Positions 1-8,772 of a DNA stretch of 64,000 nucleotides are shown here, piece by piece (within the stretch, counting starts at the first letter, position 1; every line of letters begins with the position of its first letter). Under the pieces are notes generated by a model. It made no database searches. It was not told the origin of the DNA and was given only the letters and a program-made list of their open reading frames with translations. The DNA is from Arenicellaceae bacterium. GTDB lineage: Bacteria > Pseudomonadota > Gammaproteobacteria > Arenicellales > Arenicellaceae. The stretch covers positions 1 through 64,000 of the forward strand of contig JAQWNC010000012.1 of the NCBI GenBank assembly GCA_029246505.1, read 5' to 3'. Both the position numbers and the translations under genes were made by a program.

Positions 1-126
1 CGACTGGCGCACGAGTTTGAAGAGTATCGACCTTACGATTCTTTAGAGCAGTTTAGCCGTGAAATGAGCAAATACGTTAGCGAAAAGGAAGTTGCATTTT
101 TAACGCGTTACGTAACATTAGATTAG
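1..126 (+). CDS. C-terminal fragment of an unidentified protein
   Basis: An open frame enters from the left edge and ends at a TAG, giving the last 41 codons of a gene whose start lies outside the window. The visible tail is acidic and aromatic (it includes EFEEYRPYDSLEQF) and has no motif I recognise. It is on the same strand as the DUF6152-type gene that starts 71 bases later, so the two might be co-transcribed. No function can be assigned. Confidence 0.55.
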   Translation, partial: RLAHEFEEYRPYDSLEQFSREMSKYVSEKEVAFLTRYVTLD

Positions 127-197
127 ACAGCAATATAAAAAGAGAGTTGATAATCAATGGGCTCAATTCAAAGTTTAGAAACACATGAGGGTATCAA

Positions 198-1307
198 ATG
201 AAAAATGAATTTTTAAAATTCCTTGTGTTTTTAGCTCTAGGTTTTAACAGTCTGATTGTTTTTGCGCATCACTCATCCACTTCAACATTCAGCGCCGATG
301 AAACTATTAGCGTTGATGGGGTGGTAACAGAGTTTCTATTTAGGAATCCTCATGTGCTTGTTTATCTAGACGTAACTAATGAAGATGGTAGTGTTACTAA
401 TTGGATGAGTGAGGGTCCATCCGCTACTGGTTGGCGGCGCGTTGGCTGGAAGCCAGATAGTCTAAAGGTAGGCGATACCATTCGCGTGTCTGGAAACTCT
501 ACCTTAGACGGCTCTCCGATGGTTTGGATTGACACAATGGCGCTACTTGATGGAAGTACCGGGAGCGTAGTCGCTGAACTTGATCCAGGTGAAGACCCAA
601 CAGTCGCATTTAGCGGTGTAAAAGTCACTAAAGATATGCCAGTTGAAACAGTAGAAATTTCGTTTTTATCACCAAACTTACCTAGCGGCGAACCAAACTT
701 TACTGGCGTCACTACGAGGCATATATCTCTTTCGGCTATAGGCGGGCCGGATGGAAATGATCCCGATATACCATATAACGAGTTAGGCCTCGCTGCGTTA
801 CAAGCGTGGGATATAGAAAATGACCCGCAGGTATTTTGTGATCCTCCGGGTGTGGTACGACAGGGTGGATATACTCCTTATGGACAAATAATCACACAAT
901 ATCCGGATCATGTGGTTATTGAATATGAAGAGTATGGAGGCCGTCGCGCGATATTTTTTGGTGATGAATTGCCAAAATCAGGGGTTCGTAGTCATTTGGG
1001 AGATTCAGTTGCTCGCTATGAAGGGGATTCACTAATCATTGAAACAGTTAATTTACTTGCGAATGCAAGCGGGCATCGCGGTAGACCGTTGAGTGATAAA
1101 ATACGGGTAACGGAGGTTTTTACTCGTATTGATGATCCCGAACTTGGAACACAGCTAAAAATAGAAATGACGGTAACGGATCCGGAATTTTTAGCCGAGC
1201 CGTGGACTATTAGTAGGACAAAACTGTACACAGCTGGCTATGAGTTTATTGAAAATGTTTGCGTGCCACCTCTTCGTCAGCGCCCCGCTAATGTTTGGCA
1301 AGAATAG
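198..1307 (+). CDS. Secreted protein: DUF6152 domain fused to a DGQPDLQGVW-type C-terminal domain
   Basis: A 369-residue exported protein of unknown function. Residues 1-23 form a signal peptide ending VFA before HHSS, the usual mature start of DUF6152 proteins. Residues 24-120 resemble DUF6152: an HHS start, a VDGVVTEF strand, a RNPH motif, then WRRVGWKPDSLKVGD. The C-terminal 150 residues (CDPPGV, a GDS/WEGDTL-like RYEGDSLIIET stretch, DPEFLAEPW, a late Cys) resemble the two larger secreted proteins at 13849-15997. Those proteins and a separate DUF6152 protein form one operon, so this gene appears to be a natural fusion of partners that are split there. There are no catalytic motifs, so a binding or enzyme role cannot be told. 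The start is the ATG at 198, the only one that gives a clean signal peptide. Confidence 0.75.
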   Translation: MKNEFLKFLVFLALGFNSLIVFAHHSSTSTFSADETISVDGVVTEFLFRNPHVLVYLDVTNEDGSVTNWMSEGPSATGWRRVGWKPDSLKVGDTIRVSGNSTLDGSPMVWIDTMALLDGSTGSVVAELDPGEDPTVAFSGVKVTKDMPVETVEISFLSPNLPSGEPNFTGVTTRHISLSAIGGPDGNDPDIPYNELGLAALQAWDIENDPQVFCDPPGVVRQGGYTPYGQIITQYPDHVVIEYEEYGGRRAIFFGDELPKSGVRSHLGDSVARYEGDSLIIETVNLLANASGHRGRPLSDKIRVTEVFTRIDDPELGTQLKIEMTVTDPEFLAEPWTISRTKLYTAGYEFIENVCVPPLRQRPANVWQE

Positions 1308-1439
1308 CGCTATTAGAGACTAGCTTTTATTGTCATTCCCTGGAGGGCGACTCATTGAATGCGCGTTTGATCAAAAACAAAAAATAAAATTATGACTAGT
1401 GTTAAATTAATGTTACGATTCCATTATCGTTAAATCAGA

Positions 1440-1453
1440 ATATATGCATATAT
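1440..1453. promoter_or_regulatory. Palindrome upstream of arsR-type gene, candidate operator
   Basis: A perfect 14-base palindrome, ATATATGCATATAT, ends 15 bases before the ATG of the ArsR-type regulator. AT-rich inverted repeats over the promoter or leader are the usual autoregulatory sites of ArsR/SmtB proteins. The assignment rests on position and symmetry only; simple AT-rich palindromes can occur by chance. Confidence 0.4.
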
Positions 1454-1468
1454 AGTCTAAGACAAATA

Positions 1469-1825
1469 ATGCCTGCACGATTACTTGTTGCCCAAGAGCT
1501 CGCAGAGACTTTTCGTGCTCTCGGTCACGAGTGCAGAATTCGTATCGTCGAGGAACTTGCTCATGGTCATCAAGGGGAACTTGATGTGCACACTCTGGTT
1601 GAAATTCTCGGAGTACCCCAACCAAAAGTTTCTCAGCATTTGAGTGTTCTTCGACATGCGAAACTCGTCAAACAGCGACGCGAAGGCCGCAGTGTTCACT
1701 ACACGCTCTCGAATCGAGTTCTGGCCAGTTGGCTCCTTAAGGCGCTACAATTTTTAGACACGCGCTCACACGATGCCGAAGAATTGAGTAAAGCCGTGGA
1801 AGATGTTCGGCTTTTATGGAGATAG
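1469..1825 (+). CDS. ArsR/SmtB-family transcriptional regulator
   Basis: A 118-residue winged-helix repressor. Residues about 16-85 carry the ArsR fold: TFRALGHECRIRIVEEL, then the recognition helix region PQPKVSQHLSVLRHAKLV (about 50-67) and the wing REGRSVHYTL. The classical metal site (ELCVCD on the recognition helix) is absent; the only cysteine is Cys22, so arsenic or zinc sensing is unlikely and the signal is unknown. The gene lies 67 bases before the SulP/DabA block on the same strand, which makes it the likely local regulator. A 14-base palindrome lies just upstream. No good ribosome site is visible before the ATG, so initiation may be weak. Confidence 0.88.
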   Translation: MPARLLVAQELAETFRALGHECRIRIVEELAHGHQGELDVHTLVEILGVPQPKVSQHLSVLRHAKLVKQRREGRSVHYTLSNRVLASWLLKALQFLDTRSHDAEELSKAVEDVRLLWR

Positions 1826-1892
1826 CTGTAATCAAGCAATTTAATTGATTTGTTGATGTTGTACTGAAAAACATAAAAAAAGGAAGAATGAT

Positions 1893-3524
1893 ATGAATAA
1901 AACAATAACCGATGTTCCATTGGGCACACTAGATGGCCTAAAACGAAACTGGCAAGCTGATATGGTATCAGGTTTCCTTGTTTTTCTAATAGCGTTACCA
2001 CTATGTCTCGCGATCTCACTAGCGTGCGGTTATCCAGCGATTGCGGGTATTTTCACGGCAATTGTTGGTGGGGTTTTGTCTGCTTTTATCAGCAACTCGG
2101 AACTGACGATCAAAGGACCTGCTGCTGGACTCATTGTGATTGCCCTTGGCTGTGTTACGGAATTTGGGTTTACCGGAGGAGCTGATCCCTCTGCGGATTT
2201 TCAGGCTTACCGTTTGGCTCTGGGCGTTGGTGTTGCTGCAGGGGTCATCCAGATTCTCTTTGGTCTCTTCAAGTCCGGGATCCTAGGTGAGTTCTTCCCG
2301 ACCTCTGCGGTTCATGGATTACTCGCGTCTATTGGCGTGATCGTTATCGCATCCCAGTTACCCATCATGCTTGGCGTCCAGGCTGAAGGTGGGCCATTGG
2401 AGAGCCTCGCTGCGATCCCAAGTTATTTTGCGCAAATGAACCCGGTTATTGCCTTAATAGGCGGCATTAGTCTGGCCATTATGGTCGGCTTCCAGTTTAT
2501 CAAGAACCCAACACTGAAAATCATTCCGGCTCCAATGCTCGCGCTACTTATCGCGGTTCCCCTAGGTATGTATTTTGAAATAGGCACTGAGCACATCATT
2601 GCTTTTGGAGGACAAGAGCATTCACTTGGTCCGCGCTTCCTCGTCGACGTACCGAACAATATGTTCAGCGCGATCGCCTTTCCTGATTTTTCGGGGGTTC
2701 TGACTTCAGTCGGCATCAAATATATAATCATGTTCGCTCTCATCGGTAGTCTCGAATCTCTGTTGAGCGCAAAGGCTGTTGATCAGATTGATCCGTGGCG
2801 TCGCAAAACAAATCTCGACAAAGACCTTCTCGCGGTTGGTGTCGGCAACACGGTAGCCGCATTCATTGGCGGTCTACCGATGATTTCCGAGATCGTGCGA
2901 AGTAAAGCAAATATCGATAACGGTGCGCGGACGCGATTTGCAAACATGTTTCACGGTTTGTTCCTGCTTGCCTTTGTAGCACTCATACCAGCCTTAATTA
3001 ATCGCATTCCGCTATCTGCGCTCGCGGCTATGCTGGTATTTACCGGGTTTCGGCTCGCAGCTCCGCAAGAATTTATCCATATGTATAAGGTGGGTCGCGA
3101 ACAGTTCATCGTTTTTGTATCGACAATTATCGGCGTGTTGGCAACCGACCTGCTAGTCGGGATCGGCATCGGAATACTGGTAAAAGCTATTATTCATATC
3201 ATCAATGGTGCACCTGTCGTCTCCTTGTTCAAGCCCAGCATTAAACTTGAAAATGATGGAAGTGGCACTGCTACGGTCAAGGTCCATAATTCTGCAGTTT
3301 TTAGCACCTGGATCGCGCTTAAAAATAAAATTGGCGGGCAAAGCGAAAATAAAGTCATCGTCGATCTGTCGAGCGCAAAACTTGTTGACCATACTGTCAT
3401 GGCTAACCTGGATTCCCTTAAGAGTGAGTTTGAAGAAAGCGATCGCGATCTGTCGATTGCAGGACTTGAGGGACATCGTAAGCTATCTGATCACCAATTA
3501 GCTGCAAGGAAGAAATTTGACTGA
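1893..3524 (+). CDS. SulP-family anion (probable bicarbonate) transporter
   Basis: A 543-residue inner-membrane SulP transporter. Residues about 20-430 are a multi-helix core beginning WQADMVSGFLVFLIALPLCLAIS with the SulP-typical CGYPAIAGIFTAIVGG segment. The last 100 residues form a short STAS-like cytoplasmic domain (VIVDLSSAKLVDHTVMANL). SulP members carry sulfate, bicarbonate or dicarboxylates; substrate cannot be read from sequence, but direct fusion to dabA by a 1-base overlap (TGATG) points to bicarbonate, as in BicA-type proteins and other SulP-DUF2309 pairs. The ribosome site AGGAAG at 1881-1886 is 6 bases before the ATG. No sulfate-assimilation genes are nearby, which weakens the sulfate reading. 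Confidence 0.9.
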   Translation: MNKTITDVPLGTLDGLKRNWQADMVSGFLVFLIALPLCLAISLACGYPAIAGIFTAIVGGVLSAFISNSELTIKGPAAGLIVIALGCVTEFGFTGGADPSADFQAYRLALGVGVAAGVIQILFGLFKSGILGEFFPTSAVHGLLASIGVIVIASQLPIMLGVQAEGGPLESLAAIPSYFAQMNPVIALIGGISLAIMVGFQFIKNPTLKIIPAPMLALLIAVPLGMYFEIGTEHIIAFGGQEHSLGPRFLVDVPNNMFSAIAFPDFSGVLTSVGIKYIIMFALIGSLESLLSAKAVDQIDPWRRKTNLDKDLLAVGVGNTVAAFIGGLPMISEIVRSKANIDNGARTRFANMFHGLFLLAFVALIPALINRIPLSALAAMLVFTGFRLAAPQEFIHMYKVGREQFIVFVSTIIGVLATDLLVGIGIGILVKAIIHIINGAPVVSLFKPSIKLENDGSGTATVKVHNSAVFSTWIALKNKIGGQSENKVIVDLSSAKLVDHTVMANLDSLKSEFEESDRDLSIAGLEGHRKLSDHQLAARKKFD

Positions 3525-6391
3525 TGGGCGCTATAAGTTCACTGCAACACGCTATCGAAGAGGCGGCAGAACCGATATCTCAGTTCTGGCCGATGAAAGG
3601 GTTTGTGCATCACAACCCGATCCATGGGTTTGAGCACCTTCCATTTGATGAAGCGATTCGACAGGCAAAAAACCTGTTTGGCGCCGAGGGCTATCTGCCA
3701 AATGGGGAATACCGCGGCTTTTACAAAACAGGGCGTATTGACGAAGCAAATGTCAATCGGGCTCTGGCCCGTCTTGGGCCAAAGTCAGATGCCTCTATCT
3801 TACTAGCATCAAAAGCTATCACCGCAGCGGAAGTTCAGCGTATTCATTTGTTGCATGGAATTGAAGCGCTTGAACCAGCAATACTGGACTGGCAATTCAC
3901 AAGTAAAGATGCGCTGCAGCGTCCCCGAGCTGATGCTGCGGCGGATGTTAATCTCGGTGTGCTTTGGCAACAAGTGCTGTCAATACTAGACCTTGCCAAT
4001 AATTCAATTGGCGATCACCAAGCGGCCACGTTAAATGATGAAGTTTATAAAGTAGAGCTACCATTTCGCCGCACTCTCAGTGACTGGCTCGACGATCTGA
4101 CAGACTCCGTCATAGTCACAACTATTGATGAGCAAATGATCAAGTGGGTATCGTCGTTTGTTGATGAAGGGATGGCCGGATGGGCAATGCCGGATAAGCG
4201 TTTAGGTTTTTATTCCGCGTGGCGAGAACTGGCCCAACTCGATGCAAGTGGCCGACTATTAGGCATCAATGACTTCTCGGCGAAAGTTGCCGCCCTCCCA
4301 GAAGACCCAAATAGCGCAATCCTCCTTTCCCTTAAAGCTCTTCAAATTCCCGAGGCCCGCTGGACAGATTATTTAACACGAGTACTTGCTCAGCTTTCAG
4401 GTTGGACAGGAGTGATTCGTTGGCGTGGATTAAATCCTGAAGATCCAATTCAAAAAGCCTGTCCGATTGATATCGTGCACTACCTTGCCGTCAGACTATT
4501 CTACGAAACCGAGCTTACGGGTATTCAAGCACGGCGTGAGTGGAACGTCGATGGCAATCTTCCAGCAATTACTCAACATCTTGAAAACCGCAGCGATGTT
4601 CCCGCTGCACTAGTCAGTCAGAATAAGCAAGCCGTGTGTCGGGATGGGTGGCGTTTGTTTCATTTGCTTCAATTTCTAGGGTTTGATATGGAATTAGCGC
4701 GTGAAATGACTAAAGAAAATGCAATGACAATGCTTGGCTGGCTTGATGGGTTTCCTGCCGAGCTGCACTCACCGGTGTGGCTCGAAGCGTACGAAGACTC
4801 TTACCGAGATAATCTTCTGTCAAAACTTGCTGAAAATCGTAGTGATGATCGGTCAGCAAGTAAGCGACCACTTGCACAGGCAGTATTTTGCATCGACGTT
4901 CGCTCCGAGCCATTTCGTAGGCATTTCGAGCAAGCGGGGTCGGTCGAAACATTTGGCTACGCCGGATTTTTTGGTATTCCAATGAACCACCGTAGTTATG
5001 ATAAAGATGAGTCGTTCGATCTTTGTCCAGTGCTCCTAAAGCCGTCAAACGCGCTCCTGGAGCTTCCGCGCGAAGGACAGCAACAAGCGCTTGAAAACTA
5101 TGCTTCAGGTTCGCGCTGGCAACAATTCGGGGACCATCTTTTTCATAAAATGAAGCACAGCCCTGTAGCTTCCTTTTTACTGGTTGACGTACTCGGAATT
5201 TTTTTCAGTGTTGGCCTTCTAGGCAAAACCATGCTTCGAAGGCCTTACAAACTTTTAATGCAGGCATTGAGTCGTTGGTTCGTACTGCCGGTAGCAACAA
5301 AGATCACCGTTGGCGTCGAAAAGGGAGAGCCGCCACAAGTTACTGGACAGCCTATCGAACTAACTCGAGGGTATAGTGTCGAGCAACAGGCCACCTTTGT
5401 CGAGAATGGGCTACGCACGATCGGCCTCACAGAGAATTTAGGTCGCTTTATTGTGCTATGCGGCCACGGCAGTACTTCTGATAATAACCCCTACTATGCG
5501 GCGCTTGATTGTGGCGCGTGTGGTGGGCGGCCTGGTGACCCAAATGCACGCACCTTTGCAGCAATGGGAAATCATCCGGATATTCGCATTGAATTAGCTA
5601 AACGCGGGCTTAATATTCCCGACGACACTTGGTTTTTACCTGCAAAACATGACACCAACTCGGACCGAATTTCACTCTACGATCTCCAGGACGTTCCGGC
5701 TAGTCATCAAGACGATCTAAATACGCTCCGCCTAGCATTTAAAGAAGGTGGGGAACAACAAGCACTCGATCGCTGCAGTCGCATTCCAGGAACCCCCAAC
5801 GGTATGACAGCGAAAGAGGCCTACGCACACGTTGAAGCAAGAGGTTTTGATTGGGCCAATCCACGTCCTGAATGGGGTTTGTCTGGCAATGCCGCATTCA
5901 TCATCGGCCGCAGAACCATGACCAAGGGGATAGATTTAGGCGGCAGATGTTTTTTGCATTCTTATGATGCTGAATCCGACCCAGAAGGAGCAATCCTAGA
6001 AAAGATCATGACGGCTCCACTGGTTGTTGGCGAGTGGATTAATATGGAACATTATTTTTCTGCGACTGACCCCTGGAATTACGGCAGTGGCAGCAAAGTC
6101 ATTCATAACGTTGTCGCGGGTGTTGGCCTAATGTATGGCGCTCAAAGTGATTTGGCAACCGGGCTTCCACTGCAGACAATGAATAACGGTGAGATTCATA
6201 ACCACGAGCCAATGCGCCTGCTAACTATTATTGAAGCAGAGCCGAATATTATTGGCGCTATCATAGGTAAGCACGATGTGCTGCAGCAGTTTTTTCACAA
6301 CGAGTGGGTGAACCTTGTAGCGTTTAATCCTGTTTCATTCGAGTTTCAGCGTTATAACAAAAACGCCACCTGGGAGTCGGTAGAGGTATGA
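3524..6391 (+). CDS. dabA: DabA-like protein (DUF2309), zinc/CO2-hydrating subunit of an inorganic carbon pump
   Basis: A 955-residue DUF2309 protein. In Halothiobacillus, DabA is a cytoplasmic beta-carbonic-anhydrase-like subunit that works with an antiporter-like DabB to turn CO2 into trapped bicarbonate. Its four essential residues are matched here: Cys456 and Asp458 in VFCIDVRSE, His648 in LCGHGSTSD and Cys663 in DCGACGG; the His-to-Cys spacing of 15 equals that of the characterised protein. The N-terminus has the family's WPMKGFVHHNP motif. The start is the ATG that overlaps the sulP stop, with the site AAGGAAG inside the end of sulP, and the end overlaps mrpE by ATGA. No carboxysome or RuBisCO genes are present, so a housekeeping bicarbonate supply is as likely as autotrophy. 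Confidence 0.92.
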   Translation: MGAISSLQHAIEEAAEPISQFWPMKGFVHHNPIHGFEHLPFDEAIRQAKNLFGAEGYLPNGEYRGFYKTGRIDEANVNRALARLGPKSDASILLASKAITAAEVQRIHLLHGIEALEPAILDWQFTSKDALQRPRADAAADVNLGVLWQQVLSILDLANNSIGDHQAATLNDEVYKVELPFRRTLSDWLDDLTDSVIVTTIDEQMIKWVSSFVDEGMAGWAMPDKRLGFYSAWRELAQLDASGRLLGINDFSAKVAALPEDPNSAILLSLKALQIPEARWTDYLTRVLAQLSGWTGVIRWRGLNPEDPIQKACPIDIVHYLAVRLFYETELTGIQARREWNVDGNLPAITQHLENRSDVPAALVSQNKQAVCRDGWRLFHLLQFLGFDMELAREMTKENAMTMLGWLDGFPAELHSPVWLEAYEDSYRDNLLSKLAENRSDDRSASKRPLAQAVFCIDVRSEPFRRHFEQAGSVETFGYAGFFGIPMNHRSYDKDESFDLCPVLLKPSNALLELPREGQQQALENYASGSRWQQFGDHLFHKMKHSPVASFLLVDVLGIFFSVGLLGKTMLRRPYKLLMQALSRWFVLPVATKITVGVEKGEPPQVTGQPIELTRGYSVEQQATFVENGLRTIGLTENLGRFIVLCGHGSTSDNNPYYAALDCGACGGRPGDPNARTFAAMGNHPDIRIELAKRGLNIPDDTWFLPAKHDTNSDRISLYDLQDVPASHQDDLNTLRLAFKEGGEQQALDRCSRIPGTPNGMTAKEAYAHVEARGFDWANPRPEWGLSGNAAFIIGRRTMTKGIDLGGRCFLHSYDAESDPEGAILEKIMTAPLVVGEWINMEHYFSATDPWNYGSGSKVIHNVVAGVGLMYGAQSDLATGLPLQTMNNGEIHNHEPMRLLTIIEAEPNIIGAIIGKHDVLQQFFHNEWVNLVAFNPVSFEFQRYNKNATWESVEV

Positions 6392-6855
6392 GAATATTCG
6401 CTGCAATTGCACTTTTTGTCCTCTGGCTCGTGTTGTCAGCATCCTATAATCTGATTCACATCACGATAGGAGCGATTATCGCCAGCATGATTTCGTGGTT
6501 TACGCCAGCCGGCCCGCTGCATGTGAGACGGATATCTTGGTTAGCGGTGCTTGGGTACGTGCCGTGGCTATTCGGCCGAATCCTGAAAAGCAGCTTTCAT
6601 GTGAGTCGACTTATTCTTCACCCCGGGCTTCCTATCGCACCTGAACTCATTCACCACAAAACGCAACTCACCAGTGATGGAGAATTAGTAGTGCTCGGTA
6701 ACTCAATTACCTTAACGCCAGGGACTATCACAGTGGAAGTTGCACCTGGTGAACTCGTGGTGCACACCATTGATAAATCTTCATGCAAAGACTTGGTTAA
6801 TGGCTTATACGACGCTAAAGTAAGCCACTTATTCTTAGCAAAGGGGGACCAATAA
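6388..6855 (+). CDS. mrpE: Mrp-type antiporter subunit E
   Basis: A 155-residue MrpE/MnhE (PF01899-type) subunit. Hydrophobic helices occupy roughly residues 3-40 and 50-75, followed by a soluble C-terminal part with the family's LGNSITLTPGTITVEVAPGELVVHTID stretch broken across about residues 103-130. In Mrp complexes MrpE is a small membrane subunit needed for assembly. It overlaps dabA by 4 bases (ATGA) and mrpF by 1 base (TAATG), so its synthesis is tied to both. The direct join of an Mrp subunit to dabA is the unusual point. Confidence 0.9.
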   Translation: MRIFAAIALFVLWLVLSASYNLIHITIGAIIASMISWFTPAGPLHVRRISWLAVLGYVPWLFGRILKSSFHVSRLILHPGLPIAPELIHHKTQLTSDGELVVLGNSITLTPGTITVEVAPGELVVHTIDKSSCKDLVNGLYDAKVSHLFLAKGDQ

Positions 6856-7127
6856 TGACCACTTTCTTTTTCTTTGTCCTCATTACATTGACCTTGTTAA
6901 TGCTCGTGTATTTTTATCGCGTTGTGCGTGGGCCCAGTGTCTTTGATCGAGTACTGGGACTGAACGGGATTTCAACTAAAGCAATCGTGCTACTTGTGGT
7001 TATCGGCACGCTATTTGAGAGGGTTGATATGTTCATCGACATTTCTACAGGATACGCACTATTGAATCTGGTTGGTGCCCTAGCCATTGCCAAATTCCTC
7101 GAAGAAAGAGGAGCATCAGAGAAATGA
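6855..7127 (+). CDS. mrpF: Mrp-type antiporter subunit F
   Basis: A 90-residue three-helix membrane protein of the MrpF/MnhF family (PF04066-type). The marker stretch RVVRGPSVFDRVLGLNGIS at about residues 22-40 and the conserved acidic segment VDMFIDISTGYALLNLVGALAIAKF (about 58-82) are both present, and length is normal. The Asp in the last helix region is the residue usually linked to ion transfer in this subunit. It overlaps mrpE by one base and mrpG by four (ATGA). Confidence 0.9.
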   Translation: MTTFFFFVLITLTLLMLVYFYRVVRGPSVFDRVLGLNGISTKAIVLLVVIGTLFERVDMFIDISTGYALLNLVGALAIAKFLEERGASEK

Positions 7128-7423
7128 CTTGGTTAGCCATTAGTCTCATCGTTATCGGGCTTGTTTTCTTAGTTATCGGTTCGATCGGAATACTGCGGTT
7201 ACCGGATGTGTTTTCACGCGCCCATGCATTATCTCTAACTGACTCACTGGGTGCCATATTCGTGCTTCTGGGTCTTGCCGTGTACGAAGGATTTACCATA
7301 AACTTTCTCAGAATTATAGTCGTACTGATCCTCGTTTATCTGCTGAACCCGGTCATCTCTCACGCTACTATTCGCGCCGCATATCGATCTGGCTTACGAC
7401 CTTCAAAAAAGGAAAACAAATGA
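7124..7423 (+). CDS. mrpG: Mrp-type antiporter subunit G
   Basis: A 99-residue MrpG/MnhG protein (PF03334-type) with three predicted helices. The family signature GSIGILRLPDVFSRAHALSLTDSLGAI lies at about residues 21-48, followed by NPVISHATIRAAY near the end. It is a scaffold-type membrane subunit of Mrp and of membrane-bound hydrogenase antiporter modules. The start overlaps mrpF (ATGA) and the stop overlaps the next gene by the same motif. Confidence 0.9.
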   Translation: MTWLAISLIVIGLVFLVIGSIGILRLPDVFSRAHALSLTDSLGAIFVLLGLAVYEGFTINFLRIIVVLILVYLLNPVISHATIRAAYRSGLRPSKKENK

Positions 7424-7941
7424 CATTCGAACTTCCACTTCTATTTTTGTTGGTGATAACAGCGGGAGGAGCAATTTTGGTGAAGGATCTCATCTCGGCA
7501 GTATTCATTCTCGGTTCTTATAGTTTTGCCTTAGCACTTGTGTGGGCTCTGCTCGGTGCTGTTGATGTAGCATTTGTAGAAGCTGTTGTCGGTGCGGGAC
7601 TAGCTACAGTGTTTTTCCTGCTCACGTTATTCCGTACAACAGAGAAGGATAATCATCTACGCCGTCCACCTATGCCTTGGCCCGCAATTATAGGTCTCCC
7701 ATTATTGGGGGTTTTACTTCTTTACGGTGCCGGCGATCTCCCCGCGTTTGGAGATGCGTATTCAGCGGCAAGTACGCACATATCACCTGTTTTTTTGCAA
7801 AATAGCCTTGCAGATACGCGGACCCCAAATGTAGTCACCGCTGTTCTCATGGACTATCGTTCCTTTGATACCTTTATCGAAACTATCGTCATTTTTACTG
7901 CAGGGATCGCCTGCGCCTTAATACTCAGGAAGGGTAATTAA
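7420..7941 (+). CDS. MrpA C-terminal-like subunit (fused MbhD/MbhE-type domains)
   Basis: A 173-residue membrane protein matching the separate C-terminal part of MrpA. Residues about 1-75 resemble the DUF4040/MbhD domain (DLISAVFILGSYSFALALVWALLGAVDVAFVEAVVG split over 23-60), including the acidic FVEAVVGAG motif. Residues about 125-173 resemble MbhE/MrpA-C (MDYRSFDTFIETIVIFTAG). In a full MrpA these follow a NuoL-like body; here that body is absent from this gene, and a NuoL-like protein is encoded downstream at 10240. In membrane-bound hydrogenases the two domains are separate genes in this same place. It overlaps mrpG by ATGA and mrpB by TAATG. Confidence 0.82.
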   Translation: MTFELPLLFLLVITAGGAILVKDLISAVFILGSYSFALALVWALLGAVDVAFVEAVVGAGLATVFFLLTLFRTTEKDNHLRRPPMPWPAIIGLPLLGVLLLYGAGDLPAFGDAYSAASTHISPVFLQNSLADTRTPNVVTAVLMDYRSFDTFIETIVIFTAGIACALILRKGN

Positions 7942-8402
7942 TGATTCGCCCACACGACAGTGCTATTGTGCGCACGCTTGGCCGTATCGTCATTCCTGTT
8001 GCGCAACTCTTCGGATTTTATGTTCTCGTCTTTGGCCAGTTTGGGCCAGGCGGTGGATTTGTAGGTGGGGTTGTCATCGCAGCCAGTATGATCCTTGCGA
8101 TCCTCATTTTCGGAATTGATTCCCCTGACAGCACTATGGCCAGGAACATTCTTCACGGTGACGGACTGGGCCTATTGATCTTTGCTGGCGTCGGTGGGCT
8201 CTGCATGATTGGTGGGGGCCAATTTCTGAATTACACATATCTACAGATCCCGAATCTTGACCAAGCATCCCAACATTTCATTGGCATAATGCTTACTCAA
8301 ATCGGCGTAGCTGTAGATGTTGCTGTCACAGGTGTATCTATCGCAATCAGTCTGTCTTTTGATGACGACGAAATTCCGCAAGACGAGGGCACTCATGGTT
8401 GA
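7941..8402 (+). CDS. mrpB: Mrp-type antiporter subunit B
   Basis: A 153-residue four-helix membrane protein of the MrpB/MnhB family (PF04039-type). The signature FGQFGPGGGFVGGVVIAASMIL lies across about residues 34-56, and the end carries the family's TQIGVAVDVAVTGVSIAISL stretch. Length is normal for MrpB. The start shares one base with the preceding stop, and the end overlaps the mrpC start by 8 bases. Confidence 0.9.
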   Translation: MIRPHDSAIVRTLGRIVIPVAQLFGFYVLVFGQFGPGGGFVGGVVIAASMILAILIFGIDSPDSTMARNILHGDGLGLLIFAGVGGLCMIGGGQFLNYTYLQIPNLDQASQHFIGIMLTQIGVAVDVAVTGVSIAISLSFDDDEIPQDEGTHG

Positions 8403-8772
8403 ACTATTACAAACCTGGCTACAACGGCCAAATTTTATTGTCTTTGTTATATTGTTTTTGTGGGGTATCTACATCATGGCAGCCCACCCAAACTTAGTAA
8501 AGAAACTCATTGGCCTTTATATTGTCCAGACCAGTGTTATATTTTTCTTGGTCGCTTTCAGCGCTAAAGAAGGTGCAACTGTACCTATCATTTTATCGGG
8601 TACGACCTCAGTAAATCCTCTGGATTATGCGAATCCGCTCCCGCACGTCTTAACAGTAACTGCGATCGTTGTTCAGATTGCAACACTGGGTGTCTCACTC
8701 GCTCTGGTATCGGCAATTCACAAAAGGTTCGGTAGCCTCGATGAAGACGAAGTGATGGAGCAGCTTGGATGA
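8395..8772 (+). CDS. mrpC: Mrp-type antiporter subunit C (NuoK-like)
   Basis: A 125-residue MrpC/MnhC protein, related to complex I NuoK. Three helices are visible: about residues 12-28, 35-55 and 90-115, with the family segments LVKKLIGLYIVQTSVIFFLVA and DYANPLPHVLTVTAIVV. I placed the start at the ATG at 8395, which overlaps the mrpB stop by 8 bases; a further in-frame ATG at 8317 would add 26 residues that only mirror mrpB coding in another frame. It overlaps mrpD by ATGA. Confidence 0.88.
   Translation: MVELLQTWLQRPNFIVFVILFLWGIYIMAAHPNLVKKLIGLYIVQTSVIFFLVAFSAKEGATVPIILSGTTSVNPLDYANPLPHVLTVTAIVVQIATLGVSLALVSAIHKRFGSLDEDEVMEQLG

Noticed and set aside
8317-8394. Longer MrpC start
   Set aside because: The extra residues are the mrpB coding region read in another frame; the ATG at 8395 gives a normal MrpC.
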